A stretch of 64,000 nt of DNA from Flavobacteriales bacterium (GTDB lineage Bacteria > Bacteroidota > Bacteroidia > Flavobacteriales_E > Vicingaceae), in NCBI GenBank assembly GCA_020635815.1, contig JACJZB010000001.1, positions 124,001 through 188,000 of the forward strand, in the 5' to 3' direction. Numbering within the stretch: the stretch's first letter is position 1; the number at the start of each line of letters is the position of its first letter. Positions 36,692 through 45,337 of this stretch are shown here, piece by piece. A program made the translations under genes and the position numbers. The notes beneath the pieces are model-generated. The model made no database searches, was not told the origin of the DNA, and saw nothing but the letters and a program-made list of their open reading frames with translations.

Positions 36692-37936
36692 ATGTCATTT
36701 GACTCATTAGGTTTATCAGCTCCTTTATTAAAAGCTGTTAGTAAAAAAGGATATACAAAACCATCAACAATACAAGAAAAAGCAATACCCTTAGTTTTAG
36801 AAGGAAGAGATGTTTTAGCTTCTGCACAAACAGGAACAGGAAAAACAGCAGGGTTTACCTTGCCTATTTTACAAATTTTATCTCAAGCTAAGCAATTACA
36901 CCGACGACCAATAAGAGCATTGGTGTTAACGCCAACAAGAGAGCTTGCTGCTCAGATTTACGAAAATGTAAAAGAGTATAGTGAGTTTATCGATTTTCGT
37001 TCGGCAGTAATATTTGGTGGTGTAAATCAAAATCCCCAAGTACGAGCCATAAAAGGTGGTTTAGATTTATTAGTAGCTACACCGGGTCGTTTGTTGGATT
37101 TACATAACCAAGGCGAAATTTCTTTAGCAAATATTGAGATTTTGGTTTTGGATGAAGCAGACCGTATGTTAGATATGGGTTTTTTGCACGACATTAAAAG
37201 AATAATGGCATTGTTGCCCAACAAAAGACAGAATTTATTGTTCTCTGCTACCTTCTCAAAAGACATTAAAAAATTAGCAAATACCATATTGCATAACCCT
37301 GTTTTAGTTGAGGCTGAACCAGAAAATACAACTGCAGAAAAAGTAGCTCAAAGAGGTTATAAAGTAGATAGGAGAAGAAAAACAGAGTTGGTGATTAAAC
37401 TGATTTCTGAAGGAAACTGGAAGCAAGTATTGATTTTTATGCGAACTAAACACGGGGCAAATAAATTAAGTGAAAAGTTGGGGAAAGCAGGAATTACATC
37501 TGCTGCCATACATGGAAATAAAACACAAAATGCTAGAACTAAAGCCTTGGCTGATTTTAAAAGCGGTAAAGCAAGTGTTTTGGTTGCTACCGATATTGCA
37601 GCAAGAGGATTAGATATACCTTTATTGCCGCATGTAATTAACTTTGAGTTACCTAATATTCCAGAAGATTATGTGCACCGTATTGGACGAACTGGTAGAG
37701 CAGGAGCAAGTGGAGAAGCGATCTCGTTAATCGATTTTGAAGAGTATGAATATGTTAGAGACATCGAAAAACTTTTAGGGCATAAACTACAAAGTGAAAC
37801 AGTTCCAGGTTTTGATTTAGAAAATATACCATCGCCTCCTAAACAAGAAAGAGGACCAAGAAGACCAAGAAACGATAAGCCAAAAGCAAATAATGCTAAG
37901 CGTAATTCAAGTAACTTTAAAGGGAATAGAAGGTAG
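36692..37936 (+). CDS. DEAD-box RNA helicase (RhlE-like)
   Basis: 414 residues. Q motif (TKPSTIQEKAIP), motif I AQTGTGKT (45-52), PTRELA, motif II DEAD (154-157), SAT, and HRIGRTGRAG. A short basic C-terminal tail (KQERGPRRPRND and on, ending SNFKGNRR) probably binds RNA. ATP-dependent unwinding in ribosome assembly or mRNA turnover. The DNA of the last nine codons and stop recurs twice downstream. Confidence 0.94.
   Translation: MSFDSLGLSAPLLKAVSKKGYTKPSTIQEKAIPLVLEGRDVLASAQTGTGKTAGFTLPILQILSQAKQLHRRPIRALVLTPTRELAAQIYENVKEYSEFIDFRSAVIFGGVNQNPQVRAIKGGLDLLVATPGRLLDLHNQGEISLANIEILVLDEADRMLDMGFLHDIKRIMALLPNKRQNLLFSATFSKDIKKLANTILHNPVLVEAEPENTTAEKVAQRGYKVDRRRKTELVIKLISEGNWKQVLIFMRTKHGANKLSEKLGKAGITSAAIHGNKTQNARTKALADFKSGKASVLVATDIAARGLDIPLLPHVINFELPNIPEDYVHRIGRTGRAGASGEAISLIDFEEYEYVRDIEKLLGHKLQSETVPGFDLENIPSPPKQERGPRRPRNDKPKANNAKRNSSNFKGNRR
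37906..37936 (+). repeat. 31-nt helicase 3'-end repeat, copy 1 (inside the gene)
   Basis: Ends with the helicase stop codon. The core TAACTTTAAAGGGAATAGAA recurs at 40717 and 42072; copies 2 and 3 match each other over 31 nt and differ from this one at one base. Confidence 0.9.
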
Positions 37937-37937
37937 G

Positions 37938-40607
37938 TTAGCGGATAAGATTCACGTGGCCTGAGGGAGTATAAAGCAGGTAATCTATTGTTTTAGCTTT
38001 AATCTTCCAAATGTAAACACCTTCTGGAGAAGGAGAGTTGTTGGAGGAGCCATCCCATCCAGTTTCTAAATTATCAGTTTCGAAGATTAATTGACCCCAA
38101 CGGTTAAAAACTTGAAATTCATATTCCATAACACCTTGAAGTTTTGGAGTAAATATGTCATTTAAATAATCGCCGTTAGGTGTAAAACTATTGGGTACAA
38201 AAACAGTAAAATCAGGCTTTATCCATATTTTTTGATAAAGAGTGTCTTTACAGCCTAATTCGGTGCTTACAGTTTGGCTAAGCTGGTAGTGTCCTGTGTC
38301 GAGGTAAGAATATGCAATGTTTTGATTTGTAAATAAACTCCCATCACCAAAATCAAATTCTTGATAGTATGTATTAGTAAGGTCTTTAACGGTAATTACA
38401 TTATTAAAGAAATACGTTTCAGTTGGGTTAACTGAGAAGTTTGCTGCTGGTTTAGGGTGAACAGTTATGGTGTCAGTTAAAGTTTTGTTAACAACATCTA
38501 TACATCCTTCGTTAGTTGAAATGGTTAGCGACACATCAAATGTTCCAGAATTTTGATAAACGTGAGTTGGTGAATTCTCTGAAGAATAAGACCCATCACC
38601 AAAATCCCAATTGAACGAAATTGGAGTTGCAGCAAATGAGCTGTCATAAAAATTAATTTCTAAAGGTTGACATCCAATTTTTGGGGTAAAATCAAAGTTA
38701 AGTACAGGGTTAGGATAAACGATTAAGGTGTCAATATAGCTATTTGAGCAACCATAATCTTCAATTGTTAATGTTACTAGGTGTCTTCCGGTGTCAGAGT
38801 ATGAAACTTGAGTAGGGTTTCCAACAGAAGTAGAAGTGTTGAAATCCCAGTTGAAAGTAGCGTTAGAACTAAAAATTCCTTCTGCATTTAAGCTAAATAA
38901 ATTATTAGATAAACATTGAATAGCTTGTTTGTCGAAAAAACTTGTTACTAAAGGATGAAGTGAGTATGTGTTAAAAATAGTATCAAAACATAAGTTGTGT
39001 TGGCTTGCAACTAGCATAATGTTGTAACTTCCACTATCAGGATAATTGTAGGGAAGTGGTGTAGGTAGTATAGAAGTATCGGAAGAGGTAGTTAAATCCC
39101 CAAAATTCCAATAATAATTATTTGCATTTAAGCTATTGTTTTCAAATTGGATTGAGTATTGACCATCACAAAAGATACTTTGTTCAGGAAAATCTGCAAT
39201 TGGAAAAGGATAAATATATACATCATCAGAATAATTAGTAATGCAACCATTATTTTCAATGGTTAGGTTAATAGTTTGAATTCCAGTATCAATAAAAGAT
39301 ACCTGAGTTGTAATTCCAATAGAGTTGCTTATAGTAGTTGATGTCCCAAAATCCCAGGTAATAGTAGCATTACTGTTAAAATCTCCAAAAGCTTCTAAAT
39401 TATATTGGTTGTTGGGTAAGCACTGGTCGTTTTGAGTTGTGAAAAAAGGGTTGATAGGTGGGTAAACTTGAAATTCATGAAATACTGTGTCGGCACAACT
39501 ATATCCTGGATTAGAAACTAACATTACATTATAAATTCCGGTGTCTTGATAGGTGTAAGTTGGAGATATTAAATTTGAAGTATCGGCATTTGTATTGGGT
39601 TCTCCAAAATCCCAAAAATAGTATGAAGAGTTTGTGCTATTATTTAGAAAGGTAACGGTAGTACCTGAGCAAAAGTTATTCTGACCGCTTGAGTTAATTT
39701 CGTCAGAAAAATCAGAATGTGTGTTTGCTTCACAGTCAGTTATCACCAATAAAAAGTCTCTATAAATTTCGTTGAGTAATACGCCATTACGGTATTCCTG
39801 TATATTTACGCAAAAAGTATAAAATCCAGAATTAATAGGTGTTCCTGAAAGATATCCAGTATTTGGATCTAGTGTAAATTGAGGAAAGGCATCTATTTGG
39901 TAATTGGTAGAATAACCAGAATTCCAAGGGATGTTATTGTAAGGTGGAGCTAGAGGAGGGCTAGGTGCTGGATCAGCTTGAGTTCCGCCATGGTTTGGAT
40001 TTCCAAAAAAGTAATACAATGAGTCACCATCAATATCTGTAGCACTTAAATCATAATTAAAATTATAACTAGTACACATTATTGTGGGTGGAGGATTGTT
40101 GAACTTTGGACTAGTATTGCATATAGCATCTGCTGGGTCAGGAATGTGAACTTGATAGGTTGAGCCCATAATACTAGGATTAACAATGTTTATTGCACTA
40201 GCATTTCTGCAACATCGTTGATATACTACATCGTATCCACCTATAATTGGAGGGAGTGTAATAATTAGCTCATAATCGGTTTTTTCTACACAAACAGCAG
40301 GAGGAGCAGTTAAGCATGGGTTGTTTAATTCAATAGGAATGGATTCAGTAACAGTAGCATTGGCATCAAAAGAATATATTAAAGTGCCTGCAGCATCAAA
40401 AAAACCGATATCAGCTGTTTGGTCAAAAGGGGTAGAAGAAAAGCAGTCTTTATAAATGGTAAGGATTATTTTGTATTCATCATTACCAAGGCATTCGTAT
40501 TGCATCGTACCTCCAATTAGGTGTGCAGCATTTGTTTTGTTTATAGCAAGTAAACAAATAGCCATTAGTAAAAAGAGTTTTACAATATTTTTGGGATTAA
40601 ATTTCAA
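37938..40607 (-). CDS. Large PKD-repeat surface protein with T9SS type B sorting domain
   Basis: 889 residues. Signal peptide (MKFNPKNIVKLFLLMAICLL and following), a ~280-residue Cys-containing N-terminal region, several PKD-type beta-sandwich repeats (each with a YxWDFGD or NWDFG motif, for example FNWDFGDGSYSS), and a C-terminal type B sorting domain (VPNSFTPNGDYLNDIF, FNRWGQLIFE). The start is a TTG; the next ATG would cut into the signal peptide. Predicted adhesin-like surface protein carried out by T9SS. Its stop lies 1 nt from the helicase stop (convergent), and the gene sits between two copies of the helicase tail. Confidence 0.92.
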   Translation of the reverse strand: MKFNPKNIVKLFLLMAICLLAINKTNAAHLIGGTMQYECLGNDEYKIILTIYKDCFSSTPFDQTADIGFFDAAGTLIYSFDANATVTESIPIELNNPCLTAPPAVCVEKTDYELIITLPPIIGGYDVVYQRCCRNASAINIVNPSIMGSTYQVHIPDPADAICNTSPKFNNPPPTIMCTSYNFNYDLSATDIDGDSLYYFFGNPNHGGTQADPAPSPPLAPPYNNIPWNSGYSTNYQIDAFPQFTLDPNTGYLSGTPINSGFYTFCVNIQEYRNGVLLNEIYRDFLLVITDCEANTHSDFSDEINSSGQNNFCSGTTVTFLNNSTNSSYYFWDFGEPNTNADTSNLISPTYTYQDTGIYNVMLVSNPGYSCADTVFHEFQVYPPINPFFTTQNDQCLPNNQYNLEAFGDFNSNATITWDFGTSTTISNSIGITTQVSFIDTGIQTINLTIENNGCITNYSDDVYIYPFPIADFPEQSIFCDGQYSIQFENNSLNANNYYWNFGDLTTSSDTSILPTPLPYNYPDSGSYNIMLVASQHNLCFDTIFNTYSLHPLVTSFFDKQAIQCLSNNLFSLNAEGIFSSNATFNWDFNTSTSVGNPTQVSYSDTGRHLVTLTIEDYGCSNSYIDTLIVYPNPVLNFDFTPKIGCQPLEINFYDSSFAATPISFNWDFGDGSYSSENSPTHVYQNSGTFDVSLTISTNEGCIDVVNKTLTDTITVHPKPAANFSVNPTETYFFNNVITVKDLTNTYYQEFDFGDGSLFTNQNIAYSYLDTGHYQLSQTVSTELGCKDTLYQKIWIKPDFTVFVPNSFTPNGDYLNDIFTPKLQGVMEYEFQVFNRWGQLIFETDNLETGWDGSSNNSPSPEGVYIWKIKAKTIDYLLYTPSGHVNLIR

Positions 40608-40710
40608 TTCAACGAATAAAAGCTAAAGATACATCAACAAAATAATATTAACTATTTTGTATTAGAATGTTTAATAAACGGTCATTTTTTTATGTTTAGG
40701 GGTCAATTCT

Positions 40711-40741
40711 TTCAAATAACTTTAAAGGGAATAGAAGGTAG
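40711..40741 (+). repeat. Helicase 3'-end repeat, copy 2
   Basis: 31 nt identical to copy 3 and one mismatch from copy 1. It lies in non-coding DNA 104 nt upstream of the PKD gene start. Confidence 0.9.
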
Positions 40742-40842
40742 GTTCGGTTAACGTTTAGTATCTGTAATGAGTTTTTAGTTTATTTAACTTAAGCGTAAGT
40801 AGCTTTCGTAAGCGTCTGCTTGTGATTTTATAAACATTATTC

Positions 40843-40856
40843 CAAGTGGACACTTG
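40843..40856. repeat. Short perfect palindrome
   Basis: CAAGTG-GA-CACTTG, 42 nt before the KilA-N stop. The rest of the 290 nt gap 40608-40897 contains helicase-tail copy 2 and no gene. Confidence 0.5.
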
Positions 40857-40897
40857 AAACAGAAATTATTTTATCATACTTGGAGTAGATGGGGTAT

Positions 40898-41713
40898 TTA
40901 TTTTAGCTTTTTAATCGCTTTATTTTCAACTAAAGACTTCATTTGGGTTATAGCCACTTTGTTTAGTTGAACTAGACGACCCTTTTGTATTAACCCTTGT
41001 TCTATAAGTAGGGCATTAATACTTTCCAAATTACTTAATACTACCAATTGTTCTATTGTTGCATAATCTCTTATGTTTCCTTTTTGATTAGGGTTGTTAT
41101 CTCTCCATTCTTTGGCAGTAATTCCAAATAATGCGACATTTAATAAATCTGCTTCATTCGCATATACAAGTCCAACTTGACGTTTTGTTATTTCCTCTGG
41201 TATTAAATTTTCTTTTATGGCATCTGTGTGAATTTGATAATTTACTTTGGCTAAAGTTCGTTGTAAATTCCATTCTAATTTTAGGCGGTTATTTTCATCA
41301 TTTTTTAAACGTTGAAATTCCTTTATTAAATAAATTTTGAATTGAGGGCTAATCCACATTCCAAATTCAAAAGCAATGTCAGGATGAGCATAAGTGCCTC
41401 CATATCTTCCTGCCTTTGCTTTTAAGCCAATTGCATTGGTCTTTTCAACCCATTCTTTTACACTTAATTTGTAACTATTTAAACCTGCTTGACTTTTAAT
41501 TGTGGCGAATTCGCCATAATTAAAATTTGGGTTATATACTTTTTCCCAAATCCCAAGATATTCAACAGTATTTCTATTTCGTAGCCAGTCAGAAATGAAA
41601 AAATCTCCATCTTTAGCTTTTAGCATATCTGTTATTGAAATGTACTCTTGTTCGTTTTCAAGAACAATGGTAATTTCTTTACCTTCAACTTCTATTGTTT
41701 TGCTTTTTGTCAT
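40898..41713 (-). CDS. KilA-N domain protein
   Basis: 271 residues. A KilA-N DNA-binding domain (about 15-130) is recognised from YISITDMLKAKDGDFFISDW, WEKVYNPNFNYGEF, and the segment GRYGGTYAHPDIAFEFGMWI. The rest is helical. KilA-N proteins occur in phages, large DNA viruses and as stand-alone chromosomal genes near mobile DNA; host role unknown. It is the only gene of any size between helicase-tail copies 2 and 3, and is not linked to phage structural genes or an integrase. Confidence 0.9.
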   Translation of the reverse strand: MTKSKTIEVEGKEITIVLENEQEYISITDMLKAKDGDFFISDWLRNRNTVEYLGIWEKVYNPNFNYGEFATIKSQAGLNSYKLSVKEWVEKTNAIGLKAKAGRYGGTYAHPDIAFEFGMWISPQFKIYLIKEFQRLKNDENNRLKLEWNLQRTLAKVNYQIHTDAIKENLIPEEITKRQVGLVYANEADLLNVALFGITAKEWRDNNPNQKGNIRDYATIEQLVVLSNLESINALLIEQGLIQKGRLVQLNKVAITQMKSLVENKAIKKLK

Positions 41714-41786
41714 AATTCAATTGAAAGTTTAAAGATATGAATAAAACAAAAAGATATTTTTGAGATTTAGTCTCAATTTTTATGAG

Positions 41787-41942
41787 TCAATTTTTCATTT
41801 GTTTAGAATCTTTACTTCCGAATAAAACTTGTCCATCATTTCCTAAATAGAAGAAATCTGCATTAATTTCTAAAATAGGTTTCCAAGGAGATTCTTCATA
41901 GTGTAAAATTAAATCCAAACGTAAAACAGGAATTAAAATCAT
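41787..41942 (-). CDS. Short ORF or gene fragment of 51 residues
   Basis: ATG at 41942 to TGA at 41789. It reads MILIPVLRLDLILHYEESPW, then KPILEINADFFYLGNDGQVL, then a polar end. The content looks protein-like (ordered hydrophobics, no low complexity) but like the C-terminus of something larger, so it may be the remnant of an accessory gene. Nothing recognised. The rest of the 537 nt gap (41714-42250) holds repeats. Confidence 0.35.
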   Translation of the reverse strand: MILIPVLRLDLILHYEESPWKPILEINADFFYLGNDGQVLFGSKDSKQMKN

Positions 41943-41978
41943 TCAATATTTGGGTTAATTCAAATTGTTCTAATACTT

Positions 41979-42020
41979 GTTAGGAACGTTTCAATGTTTC
42001 TTGCATCAGTGTTAAATGAA
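41979..42020 (+). repeat. Degenerate 42-nt direct repeat, copy A
   Basis: Shares GGAACGTTTCAATGTTTCTT and the sequence beyond with copy B at 42113 (about 80 percent by eye). The pair flanks helicase-tail copy 3. Confidence 0.6.
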
Positions 42021-42065
42021 AAGAGCTGTTTTTAATGTTAAAAGGTCAATTCCTTGATAAATAAA

Positions 42066-42096
42066 TTCAAATAACTTTAAAGGGAATAGAAGGTAG
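42066..42096 (+). repeat. Helicase 3'-end repeat, copy 3
   Basis: 31 nt identical to copy 2. Both copies are followed after 5-6 nt by GGTTAACG and preceded by GGTCAATTC, so they share more than the helicase tail. Confidence 0.9.
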
Positions 42097-42112
42097 TTTT
42101 GGTTAACGGCTT

Positions 42113-42154
42113 TGTTGGAAACGTTTTAATGTTTCTTACATTGTGTTAAACGAA
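42113..42154 (+). repeat. Degenerate 42-nt direct repeat, copy B
   Basis: Partner of 41979-42020: GGAAACGTTTTAATGTTTCTT and beyond. Confidence 0.6.
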
Positions 42155-42223
42155 GTTCGAGTTTTTTTAGGACAAAGTCAAGTCGCATTTTGATAATTCA
42201 AAAATTATTTTTCAAAAATACTA

Positions 42224-42270
42224 TGCAAGCATAATATATTTTATTATATTTGTTGTGCAAGCATAATATA
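42224..42270 (+). promoter_or_regulatory. Promoter and putative MarR operator
   Basis: A perfect 15-nt direct repeat TGCAAGCATAATATA at 42224-42238 and 42256-42270, 32 nt apart (three helical turns), frames a -7 box TATATTTG (42244-42251). The second copy abuts the ATG at 42271. The layout fits autorepression by the encoded MarR protein. Confidence 0.6.
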
Positions 42271-42726
42271 ATGAATAAAAACACCATAGATTACGAAATA
42301 AAATCAGCTTGGCATTCCATTTTTAAAATGTATAATCAGGTGGCTCAAAAGTATGACACCTCGCAAGCTACAGGTTTTTTATTATTAAGTATTGCAAAAG
42401 AAGGTACACCATCAACAAGTATTGCTCCAGCAATGGGTATGGAGGCAACAAGTTTGAGTAGAATTTTAAAATCGCTCGAAGAAAAAAACTTGATATACCG
42501 AAAAAAAGATGATAAAGATGGGCGTATGGTGCGTATTTTCTTAACGCCAGAAGGAGTTGAGAAAAGAAAAATAGCAAAAAAAGTAGTTGCGGGATTTAAC
42601 GATTTAATTCATCAAGAAATTCCACAAACAAAATTAAGCGTATTTTATGATGTTATGAACGACATCAATAAAGTAGTTGAACAATATAAAGAACTAAACG
42701 AACTAAATAATAATTTGTCACACTGA
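42271..42726 (+). CDS. MarR-family transcriptional regulator
   Basis: 151 residues from the ATG at 42271; a TTG 21 nt further up would lie inside the operator-like repeat and is less likely. Winged-helix core with GTPSTSIAPAMGMEATSLSR (recognition helix) and the wing RKKDDKDGRMVRIFLTPEG. Followed 32 nt later by three beta-oxidation genes, so it most likely controls fatty-acid degradation in response to an acyl-CoA. Its last residues (LSH) and stop codon are supplied by a dispersed repeat. Confidence 0.9.
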   Translation: MNKNTIDYEIKSAWHSIFKMYNQVAQKYDTSQATGFLLLSIAKEGTPSTSIAPAMGMEATSLSRILKSLEEKNLIYRKKDDKDGRMVRIFLTPEGVEKRKIAKKVVAGFNDLIHQEIPQTKLSVFYDVMNDINKVVEQYKELNELNNNLSH

Positions 42727-42740
42727 GCCTGTCGAAGTGT
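42717..42740. repeat. Dispersed CTGAGC...GTCGAAG repeat, copy 4, overlapping a stop codon
   Basis: GTCACACTGAGCCTGTCGAA overlaps the end of the MarR gene and provides its TGA. Confidence 0.7.
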
Positions 42741-42758
42741 TTTAAAACAAATAATAAA

Positions 42759-45149
42759 ATGAATAGAAAGATAAATAAAGTAGCAGTTTTAGGCTCCGGC
42801 GTTATGGGCTCAAGAATTGCCTGTCATTTTGCAAATGTTGGAGTAGAAGTACTTTTATTGGACATTGTTCCAAAAGAAGCAACCAACCTTACCCCTTCGG
42901 GGGAAACGAAGGGGGCTCGAAATAAAATTGTAAACGATGCGTTGCAATTTGCTTTAAAATCTAATCCATCTCCTATATATAGTAAAAGCTACGTGAGTAG
43001 AATTGCTACAGGAAATTTTGATGATGATTTATCGAAAATCGCTGATTGTGATTGGGTAATAGAAGTGGTAATTGAACGATTAGATATTAAACAACAGGTT
43101 TTTACAAATGTTGAAAAATATAGAAAACCAGGAACATTAATTACTTCAAATACATCTGGTATTCCTATTCACTTAATGACAGAAGGAAGAAGCGAAGATT
43201 TCCAGAAACATTTCTGTGGAACTCACTTTTTTAACCCTCCTCGTTATTTAAAATTATTGGAGTTAATTCCAACACCAAAAACGGATCCTGCAGTAATTGA
43301 GTTTTTAGAAGATTACGGGCAACGTTTCTTAGGTAAAACAACTGTAGTATGTAAAGATACTCCAGCATTTATTGCTAATAGAATTGGAGTGTATTCAATC
43401 ATGTCATTGTTCCATACGGTTTCCGAAATGGGCTTAACTGTTGAAGAAGTTGATAAACTAACAGGACCAGTAATTGGTCGTCCAAAATCGGCAACATTCC
43501 GTACTTGTGATGTGGTTGGTTTAGATACGTTGGTTCATGTGTCAAATGGAGTAAAAGACAATTGCCCTAATGATGAAGCAAATTCAACATTTACAATTCC
43601 ACCTTACATTACAAAAATGGTAGAGAACAATTGGTTAGGCTCAAAAACTAATCAAGGTTTCTTTAAAAAGGTAAAAAATGAAGATGGTTCGAGTGAAATT
43701 TTAACATTAGACTTAAATACCTTAGAATATAGAAAAAAATCGAAAGTGAAATTTGCCACTCTAGAAATGGCAAAAACAATAGATGATTTAAAAACTAGAA
43801 CAGCAGCTTTAGTCAAAGGACAAGATAAAGCTGGTGAGTTTTATCGTAAATCTTTTTACGGTTTGTTTGAGTACGTTTCAAATCGTATTCCAGAAATTAC
43901 TGATGCTTTATACAAAATAGATGATGCGTTGTGTGCAGGTTTTGGATGGCAATTAGGTCCGTTTACAACTTGGGATGTTTTAGGTGTGGAAAAAACCATT
44001 GCTAAAATGGAAGAAGCAGGACTTAAACCAAATGCTTGGGTAAAAGAAATGATTGCAGCAGGTTGTCCTTCTTTTTATAAAGTAGAAAATGGAGTAAAAT
44101 ATTTTTATGATATTCCTTCAAAAAGCTACCAAGTTATTCCTGGCTCAGAAAACTTATTATCACTTGATGTAATAAGAGCTGAAAAAACACTTTGGAAAAA
44201 TTCAGGTACTACAATAGTTGATTTAGGAGATGGAATTATCAATTTAGAATTCCATACGAAGATGAATACCATTGGAGGTGAAGTTTTAGAGGGAATAAAT
44301 AAAGCCATTGATATGGCTGAAAAAGATTACAAAGGATTAGTGATTTCTAATGATGGAGATAATTTCTCAGCAGGAGCTAATGTAGGGATGATCTTTATGA
44401 TGGCTGTTGAGCAAGAATATGACGAATTAGATTTCGCTATTCGAGCTTTCCAAAATACCATGATGAGAGTTCGTTATTCTTCAATTCCTGTAGTTGTTGC
44501 TCCACATAATTTAGCTTTAGGTGGCGGTTGCGAAATGTGTTTACATGCGGATAAAGTTATTGCTCATGCTGAAACTTACATGGGCTTAGTTGAATTTGGA
44601 GTTGGAGTTATTCCTGGTGGTGGTGGAACAAAAGAATTTGCTTTAAGAGCTTCTGATGAATATGGAGATGGAATAAGATTAAATGTATTAAGAAACCGTT
44701 TCTTAACAGTTGGTCAGGCTCAAGTAGCAACTTCGGGTAAAGAAGCTTTTGAATTAGGTTACTTACGTGAAGGGATTGATGAAGTAATTATAAGCAGAGC
44801 TCACCAATTAAGTTATGCTAAACAAGCAGCTTTAAACCTTTCTAACAAAGGTTATACCATGCCAGTGAAGAGAAAAGACATCAAAGTACTTGGTAAAGAA
44901 GGTTTAGGGATTGTTTATGTGGGAGCACACTCAATGAAATCAGGAAATTATATTTCTGAACACGATCAATTAATTTCAGAAAAATTAGGCTATGTTATGT
45001 GTGGTGGTGACTTGTCAGCACCAACAGAAGTAACTGAGCAATATTTATTGGATATGGAAAGAAAAGCATTTCTAGAGTTATGTACAGAAAAATTAACGCT
45101 TGAAAGGTTACAAAGCATAATTACAACAGGTAAAGTACTAAGGAATTAA
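42759..45149 (+). CDS. Bifunctional 3-hydroxyacyl-CoA dehydrogenase/enoyl-CoA hydratase
   Basis: 796 residues. NAD-binding dehydrogenase domain first (VLGSGVMGSRIACHF, residues 10-24; TSNTSGIPI; GTHFFNPPRYLKLLE), then its C-terminal helical domain, then a crotonase domain from about residue 490 (NFSAGANVGM near 535 and NLALGGGCEM forming the oxyanion hole). This order is the reverse of E. coli FadB. It carries out steps 2 and 3 of beta-oxidation. Odd feature: residues 45-54 (PSGETKGAR region) come from a GC-rich palindrome, CCCCTTCG / CGAAGGGG, sitting in frame in an AT-rich gene. Confidence 0.95.
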   Translation: MNRKINKVAVLGSGVMGSRIACHFANVGVEVLLLDIVPKEATNLTPSGETKGARNKIVNDALQFALKSNPSPIYSKSYVSRIATGNFDDDLSKIADCDWVIEVVIERLDIKQQVFTNVEKYRKPGTLITSNTSGIPIHLMTEGRSEDFQKHFCGTHFFNPPRYLKLLELIPTPKTDPAVIEFLEDYGQRFLGKTTVVCKDTPAFIANRIGVYSIMSLFHTVSEMGLTVEEVDKLTGPVIGRPKSATFRTCDVVGLDTLVHVSNGVKDNCPNDEANSTFTIPPYITKMVENNWLGSKTNQGFFKKVKNEDGSSEILTLDLNTLEYRKKSKVKFATLEMAKTIDDLKTRTAALVKGQDKAGEFYRKSFYGLFEYVSNRIPEITDALYKIDDALCAGFGWQLGPFTTWDVLGVEKTIAKMEEAGLKPNAWVKEMIAAGCPSFYKVENGVKYFYDIPSKSYQVIPGSENLLSLDVIRAEKTLWKNSGTTIVDLGDGIINLEFHTKMNTIGGEVLEGINKAIDMAEKDYKGLVISNDGDNFSAGANVGMIFMMAVEQEYDELDFAIRAFQNTMMRVRYSSIPVVVAPHNLALGGGCEMCLHADKVIAHAETYMGLVEFGVGVIPGGGGTKEFALRASDEYGDGIRLNVLRNRFLTVGQAQVATSGKEAFELGYLREGIDEVIISRAHQLSYAKQAALNLSNKGYTMPVKRKDIKVLGKEGLGIVYVGAHSMKSGNYISEHDQLISEKLGYVMCGGDLSAPTEVTEQYLLDMERKAFLELCTEKLTLERLQSIITTGKVLRN
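42892..42915 (+). repeat. GC-rich palindrome inside the dehydrogenase/hydratase coding sequence
   Basis: CCCCTTCG (42892-42899) and CGAAGGGG (42908-42915), matching the CCCCTTCGGGG core of the intergenic repeat at 45297. In-frame. Confidence 0.7.
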
Positions 45150-45159
45150 AAAGCCCTTC

Positions 45160-45335
45160 CAAACTTCCCCAAAGGGGAGGCTTTCCCCTCTTGAGAGGGA
45201 AATATTTTATCCAAATCTTTGATTTGGTCATAAAATCAGGGGTGTGTAAAGATAATTAATGAATAAAAAAGTATAAAATAATCGCCTTTATGTTTCTCCC
45301 CTTCGGGGAGATTAAGAGGGGCTTAACATTTCAAT
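45160..45335. repeat. Composite palindromic intergenic repeat before the thiolase gene
   Basis: Contains CCCCAAAGGGG (about 45174-45184), CCCTC-TTGA-GAGGG, a long AT hairpin around CCAAATCTTTGATTTGG (about 45213-45229) flanked by ATTTTA/TAAAAT, then AGGGGTGTGTAAA and the perfect hairpin CTCCCCTTCGGGGAG (45297-45311). The AT hairpin and the AGGGGTGTGTAAA tail recur at 46517-46615. Confidence 0.7.
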
Positions 45336-45337
45336 TT

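Noticed and set aside
40898..41713. KilA-N gene as a sign of a prophage
   Set aside because: No integrase, structural, lysis or packaging genes nearby; the gene stands alone with a short fragment.
45290..45337. Upstream in-frame ATG for the thiolase gene
   Set aside because: The 16 extra residues are read from a palindromic repeat, and MNAYIVAGFR at 45338 is the normal thiolase N-terminus.
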